A DNA stretch of 64,000 nt from a bacterium. Lineage in GTDB: Bacteria; Verrucomicrobiota; Verrucomicrobiia; Chthoniobacterales; UBA6821. Below, one piece after another: positions 55,190-63,299 of this stretch. Made by a program: the position numbers and the translations under genes. The notes beneath the pieces were generated by a model. It was not told the origin of the DNA and ran no database searches. It saw only the letters and a list, made by a program, of their open reading frames with translations. The DNA is taken from contig JAJZSL010000007.1 of the NCBI GenBank assembly GCA_021849805.1, positions 18,771-82,770 of the forward strand, given 5' to 3'. Numbering within the stretch: position 1 is the stretch's first letter; each line of letters begins with the position of its first letter.

Positions 55190-55954
55190 TTATGGAGAAG
55201 AGCTATTTAGCGATGGTGGTATCGAGTGAGTTGGAATAGGAGGACGAGTAATAATATGATGATTACTAGGATTACTGTTAGGGGGAACGGTAGAAGGAAT
55301 GGAAGAGGAATTCAGTGGCGGATGAGGCAGGTTAGAAGATGTTGAAGTGGGATAATAATAGGGAACTCCTGGAGAATGTTGCTGGTTGGGGGCTGCTCCT
55401 CCTGGATAATAAGGAGTTCCAGAAGGGTGAAACATATTTTTTTGAGAATTATTTCCATTATTAGGAAATCCAGATTCACCAAAATGTTGTTGAGCTCCCA
55501 TCGTTGAATTGTTTGTGTTGGGTTCTGGACTTGTAATCACTCCTGTTTCTCCACTCACAAGAATGGTGGCTTTTAGCTTCGTAGGATCTTTTTCATGAAT
55601 AATGTTCAGAAGGGACATCGATTTCTTATTTGGCTTTTTGGTGAGGAGTTCACGACTTTGATCATTTTTATCCAACACAAAAATTTCTTCCTCTCCATCA
55701 AGAGTAATGATGCCAGTAATTGCATAGCGCTCTCCCAAAGGGGATGATTCTTCAGCGGTTGCTAGGGAAAAAGGAGAATGAGAGAGTAGTGATTGAAAAC
55801 TAGAGAGCTCGCGAGGCTTTGTCCATGGAGCAGGAGAAGCAGATGGATTCTCTTTTTTGGGTTGATTTTCCTTGGCTTGAAGAGAAGAAAGGACTCCTGT
55901 GCTCATGAAAAAAAGCAGCGTATAGTAACAGATTTCTAAGAAAAGAGCATGCAT
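55190..55954 (-). CDS. T2SS operon periplasmic protein (GspC/PilP-like position)
   Basis: The 254-residue product has a signal peptide or anchor (about 9-26). A small domain follows (about 60-155) with 'RYAITGIITLDGEEEIFVLDKNDQSRELLTKKP' ... 'LKATILVSGETG', which is similar in form to the homology region of GspC or to PilP. The C-terminal 100 residues are Pro/Asn/Ser-rich and disordered. It is encoded between gspM and gspD, where a GspC-like linker to the secretin would be expected. The family match is weak. Its ATG overlaps the gspM stop (TAATG). Confidence 0.6.
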   Translation of the reverse strand: MHALFLEICYYTLLFFMSTGVLSSLQAKENQPKKENPSASPAPWTKPRELSSFQSLLSHSPFSLATAEESSPLGERYAITGIITLDGEEEIFVLDKNDQSRELLTKKPNKKSMSLLNIIHEKDPTKLKATILVSGETGVITSPEPNTNNSTMGAQQHFGESGFPNNGNNSQKNMFHPSGTPYYPGGAAPNQQHSPGVPYYYPTSTSSNLPHPPLNSSSIPSTVPPNSNPSNHHIITRPPIPTHSIPPSLNSSSP

Positions 55955-56487
55955 TAGGGAGAGGATGTGGCTTGAAAAAATTGCTTTATTTCAAGATCAA
56001 TGATTACTTTTGTTGGCTCTGAGTCACTTTTGATCATGAATTTATCGATAGCTCTCCATGCAGTGGGAGTTTGTAGAGCAAAGAGAAATTTGACCAACCC
56101 ATCAAAAGAGCCTGAAATTTTCGTTTGCACACTGACCGAAGAACCATATGGAAAATCGTGAGGAGGGAGTAAGTTCTCTTCAATAATTTTTAAACCTGCT
56201 TTTTCAGCTTCTTCTCGTTCACATTTGAGTAATTGAGCACTCGCTTGATCGTTACTCCAACGAGGCAGAGGATGATCGTGGACCCAGGTGATAGCTGGTT
56301 GAATTTTCTCTGCCATGAGAAGTAGTGAGTGACTTTCCGCAAGTTGTATGCTCAGCGAATTAATTTTGGATTGGAGCTTAGCTTGAATACCGGAAAGTAT
56401 TCTTAGCCCAAAAAGATTGAATGCTAGAAAGAGAGCTCCACAAAGAATGAAGAAAAGTGTTTTTTCACTCGAGGCTAGTTTTCGCAT
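55954..56487 (-). CDS. gspM: T2SS protein GspM-like
   Basis: From ATG 56487 the protein has 177 residues. A single N-terminal membrane helix (about 11-30, 'LFFILCGALFLAFNLFGLRIL') is followed by a coiled coil and a small periplasmic ferredoxin-like domain. This is the layout of GspM/PilO. GspM pairs with GspL in the inner-membrane platform. A TTG at 56535 would give a 71-nt overlap with gspL; ATG 56487 gives 23 nt. Assignment rests on architecture and position. Confidence 0.7.
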   Translation of the reverse strand: MRKLASSEKTLFFILCGALFLAFNLFGLRILSGIQAKLQSKINSLSIQLAESHSLLLMAEKIQPAITWVHDHPLPRWSNDQASAQLLKCEREEAEKAGLKIIEENLLPPHDFPYGSSVSVQTKISGSFDGLVKFLFALQTPTAWRAIDKFMIKSDSEPTKVIIDLEIKQFFQATSSP

Positions 56488-57979
56488 GGGGTAGGGATCC
56501 TTCTGTTTCAAATCGAACACTGTTTTTTCCTGCAAGCTTTGGTTGACTACTTGTCCATTGATATTCTTGTAGCTGGGGAGCGGTTTTCATGGATTCCAAA
56601 AAACGATAGGCTTGAGAAACATCCGTGGCTTCCCCAGCGATTTGTAATCGTCCTGGCATGCCAGTAAAGGAGATCAGCCGAATCTTCTCTCCATGAATTT
56701 GGTTGGCAACAGCAGCAAGAAGATCGAGTGTGTAAGTTGTAGGATCGATAGCAAAACGAAGTTCCTGCCATTGAGTAAGATCTTGCTTTGCTTTTTCAGT
56801 AGCAAGGGAACTCTTCTTCAGCTGACTTGTTAGATGCGCTGCTAAGGTTTCTTTGAAAAGAACATTCATCATGACTGAAAAAAGAAGAAGAAAATAACTA
56901 GTGATAGCAACTTTCGCTATTTTTTTAATACGATCTTTTTTTGCTTGTAGCACTCTTTCCAAGCATGCTTGCTCCGAAGGAAGATCGAGTAGAGGACTGG
57001 GAGTCCTCGGAGAAGGAAGTTCTTCGAGGTTCTGAAGAGACAATCCCGGAGTAAGACCAAAAGTGCCTTGGAGTAGATGACACTCCTGAGCTGAAAAAGT
57101 TCCAATCAGACGCGCTCTCTCTGGTATTTTCTTGAGGATCGATTCTGCTTGGAGATGAAGAAACATTCGTTGAATTAACTTGATGAGAGAAGCAGAGACC
57201 TTAGACTCACCACTGCCTGAGAACCAGAGTAGTTCTTTCTGCTGAACAAAACCAAAACAGACTTCTCCTAATTCCTGCCAGACGATCAAATCAATATCTT
57301 CAAGAGGAAGTAGTCGTGCTGCAGCTTCAAAGTATTGAGCCTTCTTTAAGTAAGCTCCTGTAGCTAGGGATGGAATAGCAACAGGAGCTAGAGCAACGAC
57401 TAATGTTCGTTCTGCATGAGCTTGAAGTTTGATGACTTTTAATCCTTCTCTCATTCCTCGTCGCAACAGATGTTTACTCGAGAGTTCCATAATAACAAGT
57501 TCTCTGAGATTGCCATCAGAAGCCACCCAAAGGGGAATGACCATGAGATCTCGTGTAGGAACTCCGATGAGCCAATGATTTTTTGAAGTATCAAGTGGAG
57601 GAGGAGTGTTCTGCTCTCTCAACAAAGGATCCTCCTTTTTTTGAGTACTGCCTTCTTTTTTTAAAGGTAGTTCCCAAAGCTGCCAACTCCCCTCTTCCCT
57701 ACCTGGTCTTAGAAAAGTAGATCCCTTTTTCTCAGAAAAAGAGTGTAACAAAAGAGTACTGAGGGAAATTTTTGAGAGAACCCATCTTATTTTCTCTAAA
57801 ATCAGCGCAAGAGGAGCAGGTAGTTTGGAACTTATTTTAAGCAGAACGGAGAGGAGTAGAGAAAAAAGCGCTGGTAGAAGATAGTAGAAAAAACTGAGTG
57901 GAAGATGTGATAGCGACATGACAAACGGTATGCCGTTGTTAAAAAAAAGAGAAAAAGGAAGGAAAAAGTGATCACTCAT
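56465..57979 (-). CDS. gspL: T2SS protein GspL-like (PilM/PilN-type)
   Basis: The 504-residue protein starts with a hydrophobic segment (about 20-50). A cytosolic PilM-like domain (about 130-350) contains 'GVPTRDLMVIPLWVASDGNLRELVIMEL' and 'DIDLIVWQELGEVCFGFVQQKELLWF'. One membrane helix (about 370-392) follows, then a periplasmic PilN-like domain with 'ANQIHGEKIRLISFTGMPGRLQIAGEATDVSQAYRFLESMK'. GspL links GspE to the pseudopilus platform. The start overlaps the gspK stop by 4 nt (ATGA), indicating translational coupling. The extra N-terminal hydrophobic segment is atypical. Confidence 0.8.
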   Translation of the reverse strand: MSDHFFLPFSLFFNNGIPFVMSLSHLPLSFFYYLLPALFSLLLSVLLKISSKLPAPLALILEKIRWVLSKISLSTLLLHSFSEKKGSTFLRPGREEGSWQLWELPLKKEGSTQKKEDPLLREQNTPPPLDTSKNHWLIGVPTRDLMVIPLWVASDGNLRELVIMELSSKHLLRRGMREGLKVIKLQAHAERTLVVALAPVAIPSLATGAYLKKAQYFEAAARLLPLEDIDLIVWQELGEVCFGFVQQKELLWFSGSGESKVSASLIKLIQRMFLHLQAESILKKIPERARLIGTFSAQECHLLQGTFGLTPGLSLQNLEELPSPRTPSPLLDLPSEQACLERVLQAKKDRIKKIAKVAITSYFLLLFSVMMNVLFKETLAAHLTSQLKKSSLATEKAKQDLTQWQELRFAIDPTTYTLDLLAAVANQIHGEKIRLISFTGMPGRLQIAGEATDVSQAYRFLESMKTAPQLQEYQWTSSQPKLAGKNSVRFETEGSLPHAKTSLE

Positions 57980-58926
57980 TGTTCTTGCCAGCTGAGTATA
58001 TAACGGCTTCTTGAGTCTCCCATGACCACAATAATATGATGAGTAACGCCATGATAAGTTCCTCTACTATCAATGCGTCTGATATTGCCACTGACTCCAA
58101 AGTAATTGAGTAAAAGTTGTTCTTGCATTCCGGAGAGGCCCATTAGCTTTGCTGCTTCATGGATATCACTAAAAACCAAGTCATCTTCTGTTCCGGAGAT
58201 ACCATCAGGGCCAGCGCATAGTTTTACAAAAGCTTCTGTTTGTTCAGGGGTCATTCCTAGAAGATCAGTAAACATTTCAGGAGCACAATAATTGATGTTA
58301 ATCTTCCCTGGATTAAAAGTCGAAAAATAATGTTCCCAGCGAGGATTGGCTTTGATCACTGGTGCAAAACCAAGGACCATGGCCATTTCATGGGCATGTA
58401 CAAAAGGAGCATTAGGAGGATATCCCTCTAAACCTAGCTCTTGATAGTCAGCTGCTTTAGCACCATGAGCAGAACGAAGTTCTGTAGGACTTTGCCAGTC
58501 ATAGAGACCATCAATGGCAGCTTCTTGATCTTTTTGAGAAACTCCCCATTTCTCAAATAAACGTTGGAAAATAATACGATCTGATTTGGCTAGCCAAAGG
58601 TTAGGATTAATAAAACCAGATTCATTATTAAGTTGTACAAGAAAACCTTCACCATCTCTCTTGGTAGGATTGCCTTGAGTTAAGACAGGATCATTGGGCC
58701 TAACATCAGGATTCATGCCAATAGCCAATCCACTGAGAGCTAACTGTCGTGCATGAAAGAGACGTTCTGCATGACTCTCCTCATCAAGCCATCCATTAAT
58801 GCTCCCTGCAGCTAGGAGTAGGAGTCCTGTCAAAAAGAGAATTGTCCAGAGCACCATAGGAAGGGCAAAAGCAGCACTTCTAGTATAAGAGGACTTCTTG
58901 AAAAGATGGTAATTCAGTGCGAACAC
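57976..58926 (-). CDS. gspK: T2SS minor pseudopilin GspK
   Basis: GspK caps the pseudopilus tip with GspI and GspJ. The 316-residue protein has a pseudopilin-type N-terminal hydrophobic helix ('AAFALPMVLWTILFLTGLLLLAAG'). The GspK body contains 'GFINPNLW', 'AIDGLYDWQSPTELRSAHGAKAADYQELGLEGY', 'FSTFNPGKININYCAPEMFTDLL' and 'DLVFSDIHEAAKLMGL'. The leader lacks the usual Gly before the cleavage site, reading Ala-Ala-Phe. The start is GTG 58926. It is coupled to gspL by an ATGA overlap. Confidence 0.88.
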   Translation of the reverse strand: MFALNYHLFKKSSYTRSAAFALPMVLWTILFLTGLLLLAAGSINGWLDEESHAERLFHARQLALSGLAIGMNPDVRPNDPVLTQGNPTKRDGEGFLVQLNNESGFINPNLWLAKSDRIIFQRLFEKWGVSQKDQEAAIDGLYDWQSPTELRSAHGAKAADYQELGLEGYPPNAPFVHAHEMAMVLGFAPVIKANPRWEHYFSTFNPGKININYCAPEMFTDLLGMTPEQTEAFVKLCAGPDGISGTEDDLVFSDIHEAAKLMGLSGMQEQLLLNYFGVSGNIRRIDSRGTYHGVTHHIIVVMGDSRSRYILSWQEQ

Positions 58927-58953
58927 TTTAAAAAATAATACCTCCGCAGAGTG

Positions 58954-59790
58954 TTATCTTGATGATGGAGGAAAACTATTGATGGGATTGATAGGAGTTC
59001 CTGGGGGAAGTGGTCGATTGGGCAACAGATTATTACTGGGATTATTGTTAGGAGTAGTGTTCATCGAAGGGTTCATTGGAGCAGAGAATGCTTGAAAACT
59101 ATTTTTAGCAAGAGCAGGAACGTAGAAAATACTTTCAATTGTTTCTGGAAAACCAGCTACTTCCATTCTTAAGCGTACTAAGAGAGGTCTTGGAGAACCG
59201 CGAGGCCATTCATCAACCCATTCCCCTTGATAGAAAAAGCTCCAGGTGGGCTTCTGGACTTTAGGGAGAAGCTTGATCCAAGATGTATGGTCATAAAATT
59301 GTTCTAAGGCAACACCTTGAACATTTTTAGGAATACGAAGAATGGAGAATGTTCTGCTTCCATCACTATTAGGCTGTGCTGAGAGGGTTAAGGTTCCTCC
59401 CGCAAGACTAGCAACCCCAAAAAGCCCTGTTGCATTTTCAAAGACAAGATCGGGAATGGTATTATGACTATCATTGCTCAAAAAAAGAGTTCCATTAGCC
59501 GGTAGATTTAGGAAAGCAGTTCGCACTATTTGTAAAAATCCTGCTAGTCGACGCATTGCAAACTGTTCGGCAATAACCTCCTTTGTTGATTCAATAGAAG
59601 CGGATGAAATCGAATAAATAGCTCCAGCAAGCAAAAGCATAATCACCATCGCTAAGATAACCTCCAATAGCGTGAAACCACGAGCCCGCTTGCTCAACAA
59701 TATCTTCTGGCTGTTAGAAAATTCTAGAGATATCTCCCGGACTTTTTGAAACATAACAAGGTTCTTCACTATAAATAGAAAATTCTTCAA
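58954..59790 (-). CDS. gspJ: T2SS minor pseudopilin GspJ
   Basis: The 278-residue protein has the prepilin motif 'KRARGFTLLEVILAMVIML' with cleavage after Gly and Glu at +5. A body with 'RMEVAGFPETIESIFYVPAL' follows, then an Asn/Pro-rich C-terminal tail of about 45 residues. A TTG at 59790 overlaps the gspI stop (TTGA). An ATG at 59754 would shorten the leader by 12 residues and is an alternative. The leader is long in either case (about 37 or 25 residues before the motif). Confidence 0.85.
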   Translation of the reverse strand: MKNFLFIVKNLVMFQKVREISLEFSNSQKILLSKRARGFTLLEVILAMVIMLLLAGAIYSISSASIESTKEVIAEQFAMRRLAGFLQIVRTAFLNLPANGTLFLSNDSHNTIPDLVFENATGLFGVASLAGGTLTLSAQPNSDGSRTFSILRIPKNVQGVALEQFYDHTSWIKLLPKVQKPTWSFFYQGEWVDEWPRGSPRPLLVRLRMEVAGFPETIESIFYVPALAKNSFQAFSAPMNPSMNTTPNNNPSNNLLPNRPLPPGTPINPINSFPPSSR

Positions 59791-60353
59791 GGTCGATAGA
59801 GTAGAATTTCAGCCTCCTCTTCATCGTGATCATACTTTGAGTGAATCTTAAGACGATAAACACCATTGATTTGATTTCCTTGAGCATCCAGAAGAGGAAC
59901 GGAAGTCAACGATTCTCTAAAATCAATACCATTACTCCTTATCACACGCTCCCCCTCCAAAGGAGGATCTATCAAATTATATGCAAGACGTGATTCCAGA
60001 GCCAACCGCGAGAAAGCACGCGCCCTCGTTTCCATCATCGCTTTCACTACTGAATCAAGTCCTATCACCAATCCAACCACTGCAAATGAAAAAATAGCTA
60101 GTGCGATAAGGACCTCAAACAACGTAAATCCTCTGGACCGCTTCTTCCATTCTACTCCTAGCGGGAGGCGCTCTCTCGCGCCGGTGCTCGCTCTATCGAG
60201 TACGCTGAGTACACTCCATTGCTGCGCGCCGTCGGCTCCTTGTTCTTCCTCACTAGGAGCGAATGGAAGAAGCGGTCGTTGAGCAGCGGTCTCTATTCTT
60301 GCTCCTGGAGAGAGGTGGGGTGCTTCTTGTATCCGTTGTTTGAGTCTTCTCAT
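59787..60353 (-). CDS. gspI: T2SS minor pseudopilin GspI with a palindromic element in its leader
   Basis: The 188-residue protein has the prepilin motif 'KKRSRGFTLFEVLIALAIFSFAVVGLVIGL', with Glu at +5 after the Gly cleavage point, and a GspI-like body ('MMETRARAFSRLALESRLAYNLID'). The leader before the motif is about 73 residues instead of 6-20. Its sequence from 'PSEEEQGADGAQQWSVLSV' to 'GVEWKKRS' is encoded by a DNA element at 60136-60277, also present in gspH. The ATG at 60353 overlaps the gspH stop by 4 nt, so coupling supports this start and translation through the insert. Confidence 0.86.
   Translation of the reverse strand: MRRLKQRIQEAPHLSPGARIETAAQRPLLPFAPSEEEQGADGAQQWSVLSVLDRASTGARERLPLGVEWKKRSRGFTLFEVLIALAIFSFAVVGLVIGLDSVVKAMMETRARAFSRLALESRLAYNLIDPPLEGERVIRSNGIDFRESLTSVPLLDAQGNQINGVYRLKIHSKYDHDEEEAEILLYRP
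60136..60277. repeat. Palindromic element inserted in gspI coding leader, copy 1 (142 bp)
   Basis: The ends are inverted repeats of about 25 bp: left gaccgcttcttccattctac (60136-60161 in full) and right ending gaatggaagaagcggtc (60253-60277). The inner 90 bp (gcgggaggcgctctctcgcg...) are much more GC-rich than the neighbourhood and match copy 2 with about four substitutions. On the reverse strand it reads open in the gspI frame. This resembles Rickettsia palindromic elements, which insert in frame in genes. Confidence 0.9.
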
Positions 60354-60901
60354 TCTTCGTTGTCAATAATTTGTCCTGTAATAGGATCGAATTTGATCAC
60401 TAGAGGCTCTCTTCCACCTATCAAGCGCAACGTGATGGGATCACACATTCCTTCACTATGAAATTGCCACCATTCCTCAGGAAGCAGTGGGCGAAATTGA
60501 CTATCAGTAAGACGCTTAATTTCTATTTTCCATCCTATTGGCACAAAACTAAGATGATCAAGAGCGATAAATCGCGTTTCTCCCGTTGTTATCGCTTCTG
60601 CTCTAGTTTTCGCTACCAAATCTTCAAGCGATCGAGCAACCTCCTCTTCCGGACTTTTCTTCCAAGCATCTGCCATATAAGGAGCAGCAGCAACCATAAG
60701 AATAGCAATGAGGGCTAGGGCTATTAGGATTTCAAGAAGAGTAAATCCTCTGGACCGCTTCTTCCATTCTACTCCTAGCGGGAGGAGCTCTCTCGCGCCG
60801 GTGCTCGCTCTATCGAGTACGCTGAGTACACTCCATCGCTGCGCGCCGTGGGCTCCTTGCTCTTCCTCACTAGGAGTAGTAGCAAAAGCTAATAGTTGCA
60901 T
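60350..60901 (-). CDS. gspH: T2SS minor pseudopilin GspH with a palindromic element in its leader
   Basis: The 183-residue protein has 'KKRSRGFTLLEILIALALIAILMVAAAPYM' and a GspH-like body ('ARSLEDLVAKTRAEAITTGETRFIALDHLSFVPIGWKIEIKR'). The Gly cleavage site, Phe+1 and Glu+5 are intact. The leader is 52 residues and its 'PSEEEQGAHGAQRWSVLSV...GVEWKKRS' part comes from the repeat at 60753-60880. It starts at ATG 60901, ahead of the insert. The stop overlaps gspI by 4 nt. Confidence 0.86.
   Translation of the reverse strand: MQLLAFATTPSEEEQGAHGAQRWSVLSVLDRASTGARELLPLGVEWKKRSRGFTLLEILIALALIAILMVAAAPYMADAWKKSPEEEVARSLEDLVAKTRAEAITTGETRFIALDHLSFVPIGWKIEIKRLTDSQFRPLLPEEWWQFHSEGMCDPITLRLIGGREPLVIKFDPITGQIIDNEE
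60753..60880. repeat. Palindromic element inserted in gspH coding leader, copy 2 (about 128 bp)
   Basis: The left end and interior match copy 1 at 60136 almost base for base, differing at about four sites, three of which change amino acids. The right inverted repeat is cut short after ctaggagtag. Similarity to copy 1 extends leftward through the codons for the prepilin motif (gtaaatcctctggaccg). Confidence 0.9.
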
Positions 60902-61022
60902 GAGTGTGCTCTTTTCGTTCGCAACTTATTCTCAATGCTAGATCTTCCAGGGAAAAATCTACTTGAAGCCACAAGGAGAATTTTCCAAGGGAGTCTTCAT
61001 AAAAAAGGAGGAAAAGGAGATT

Positions 61023-61469
61023 TTAGCGCCCAATATTCCCTTCTCCTTCTTTGCCTTGAGGACCTAGTGAGTAGAGGTCATAACCATCAGGTTTGTATTT
61101 TCCAGGGTTACGATAGACGTAGGGATTTCCCCAAGGATCAATAGGAAGAGACTCCATGAGTTTTTTCCAGTGGATTGGCTTAGGATCAGCAGAAGGAGGT
61201 TGTACAAGAGCTGCAAGACCTTGCTCCGTTGTAGGCTTACGAAAATTGAGCATTTCATAGGTGCGTAGCTGCATAGAAATAGCCTGAATATCGCTTGTGA
61301 CCCGTTGTTCTTTAGCCACATCAATGTTGCCAGAGAGGGAATAGATGGCAGCCCCTACTAGGACAGAGATGATGCCCAAGACGAGCATGATTTCAAAAAG
61401 AGTATATCCTGACTCACGAAAAGATTGCGGGAGAGATTTTAGTGAAGGATTCATCAGTGATGTTGTCAT
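61023..61469 (-). CDS. gspG: T2SS major pseudopilin GspG
   Basis: GspG is the main pseudopilus subunit. The 148-residue protein has 'FRESGYTLFEIMLVLGIISVLVGAAIYSL', with cleavage after Gly and Glu at +5. Its GspG body shows 'TSDIQAISMQLRTYEMLNFRKPTTEQGLAALVQPP' and 'DPWGNPYVYRNPGKYKPDGYDLYSLGPQG'. The leader of about 20 residues is normal and lacks the insert seen in gspH and gspI. It is the first gene of the operon. Confidence 0.95.
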   Translation of the reverse strand: MTTSLMNPSLKSLPQSFRESGYTLFEIMLVLGIISVLVGAAIYSLSGNIDVAKEQRVTSDIQAISMQLRTYEMLNFRKPTTEQGLAALVQPPSADPKPIHWKKLMESLPIDPWGNPYVYRNPGKYKPDGYDLYSLGPQGKEGEGNIGR

Positions 61470-61552
61470 TTTTTAATGCTAGCTTATTGGAGAGGAGAAG
61501 CAAAGAGCTGTTTTACTCTTTATTATTAAGAAGGAATAATTAGAAAGCGATT

Positions 61553-63121
61553 TTAGGGAAAAACTATTTTTTGATATTCTCTTTGGAGAAGTGTTCCATG
61601 CAGGAGAAGTTTCTGAAAAGGAGAGAGAAAAGCGATGATTTTTCTCCCTCCTGGAATGCTGATTCTTCTCGGATTTTCCTCTACTCCCTCTCCCCACATG
61701 AGTAAGGTTTGATCGCTGAGAAGAGCTGTTGTTAAGGAGGTATTGGCAACTAATTGTTCAACCTTGAGTTCTTTTTCTTGATGATTTTGAGGAAGAGATG
61801 GTGATTGCCCTCCGTGAGCTAAGTTTCCCCATGATTGAATGTTCCCGTTGTCTAGCAGAGCAGTAAAACTTTTACCTGAAGCAACTACTTCCAGGACTTT
61901 GTTATTACCAAGGTGCGGTGTTTCCCCCCCCGTTTCTTCATCACCCCCCGTTTCTTCATCACCCCAGCAGAGGAGGGAACCATTATTGAAAAGAGCAGTA
62001 AAAGCTGTGTCATTAGCAATGAGATATTTGAGTGTTAGAGGTTGATCGTTGCGATTATGAGGGAGAGGAATATGTTTGGTGATTTGTGTTTTTTTCAAAT
62101 GAGAGACTCCTCTAGCATCAGTAACTGATGTCGTTTTGACCCAGGCACTGAGGAAACTTCCATCCTCTAGTGTAGCAGTAATTCCAGTTTGATTGGAGAG
62201 CAAACAAACAGCTCGGAGTTGTTGAGAGGAACTCCATGGAATTAAGGAAGCACTATTAGTATAAGGCAACTCTGGTGTCTGCAGATCTCCCCAAGAGTGA
62301 ATCACTCCATCATCAAAAAGAGTGATGAAACTCTCTGCAGTAGCACAGAGTGCTCCTTCTTTCATAGAAACTTTTTTGATGGATGAGCGGAGGGGTTCTA
62401 AAACTCGGGTATCCTCTTTTTTCCATAGGCGCAGTTTTCCACTATCCAAGAGAGCACAGAATCCCTCTTTATTGCCAATAACGGAGACAACTTTTTCTTT
62501 TCCTAGGGAGAAAGGAGGTGTTGATACCTCCCCCCAGGAATAGAGTGTTTGAACTGATGGTGCTGAAGGAGAAGCTTCTTTTTCTAAAAGAGCACAAAAA
62601 GAATTGCTGCTTGAAAAAAGCGAAATCGCTTTTTTGTCTTTAGGAAGCAATGGAGCTTGGAGCCCTCCCCAGCAAAGAAGGGTCTGATCGCTTAGTAGCA
62701 CGGCAATGCTTTTTTCATTAGAAGCGATGGAGAGAACCTCCTGCTCTTGAGAAAGTGTGGATACTGAATCTTCAAAAGGAAAAAAAGTAAGATTTGTTCT
62801 CGTGAGGGAATCATTAGCAGAGAGCCAGAAGAAAGCAAAGCTACTGGAGAAGAGGGTGATGAAATTTCTCAAAGGAGGCTCAATCAAGACTCCCTGATTG
62901 TTATGTAGTCCCCATGTAAAGAGACTGCCATCGTCAAGAAGAGCCACAAAATCAGTACTATTCATCATTTCCTTGCTAGTCCATCTATTGGAAATAGCAG
63001 GGATAGGAAATAAATCGTAATCACTAATCAGAATCGGCTCTGCAGAAGAGGTAGAGGATAGTTCAAAAAAAGGAAAAAGAGCCCAAAAAAGAAAAACAAA
63101 GGAAGAAAATTTTCTTAGCAT
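61553..63121 (-). CDS. Secreted RCC1-repeat beta-propeller protein
   Basis: The 522-residue protein has a signal peptide (about 1-27, ending 'STSSAEP'). It carries repeated units of the form 'hxALLxDGxLxxWG' (for example 'VALLDDGSLFTWG', 'TALFNNGSLLCWGDE', 'TALLDNGNIQSWGN', 'TALLSDQTLLMWGEG'), which mark RCC1/ALS-type propeller blades. Such domains bind proteins or nucleotides in eukaryotes and occur in some secreted bacterial effectors. It lies 84 nt upstream of gspG on the same strand, so it may be T2SS cargo or co-transcribed. A tandem duplication gives GDEETGGDEETGG. Confidence 0.75.
   Translation of the reverse strand: MLRKFSSFVFLFWALFPFFELSSTSSAEPILISDYDLFPIPAISNRWTSKEMMNSTDFVALLDDGSLFTWGLHNNQGVLIEPPLRNFITLFSSSFAFFWLSANDSLTRTNLTFFPFEDSVSTLSQEQEVLSIASNEKSIAVLLSDQTLLCWGGLQAPLLPKDKKAISLFSSSNSFCALLEKEASPSAPSVQTLYSWGEVSTPPFSLGKEKVVSVIGNKEGFCALLDSGKLRLWKKEDTRVLEPLRSSIKKVSMKEGALCATAESFITLFDDGVIHSWGDLQTPELPYTNSASLIPWSSSQQLRAVCLLSNQTGITATLEDGSFLSAWVKTTSVTDARGVSHLKKTQITKHIPLPHNRNDQPLTLKYLIANDTAFTALFNNGSLLCWGDEETGGDEETGGETPHLGNNKVLEVVASGKSFTALLDNGNIQSWGNLAHGGQSPSLPQNHQEKELKVEQLVANTSLTTALLSDQTLLMWGEGVEENPRRISIPGGRKIIAFLSPFQKLLLHGTLLQREYQKIVFP
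61926..61965. repeat. 18-bp tandem duplication in the RCC1-repeat gene
   Basis: The unit cgtttcttcatcacccccc starts at 61931 and 61949, giving two near-identical copies 18 bp apart. It encodes the repeated GDEETG hexapeptide in a surface-loop position between propeller strands. Confidence 0.9.
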
Positions 63122-63299
63122 AACTGACTGTACTAATAATCTTCTTTTTAAAAAATTTTAAAAAATGTTTTTGAATATTTTTCCAAAAAAATTAGAGAAG
63201 GAGTTTTTTAAAAAATCTCTTTACTCTTCTTAGTTTCAGTAATTTTGAAAAATCAAAAGCCAGCAATTCAAAAAATCATCATACTGCTACTCGTAACTA

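Noticed and set aside
60350..60901. Idea that gspH and gspI are whole-gene tandem duplicates
   Set aside because: Similarity stops after the prepilin motif and before the element; bodies match different pseudopilin classes.
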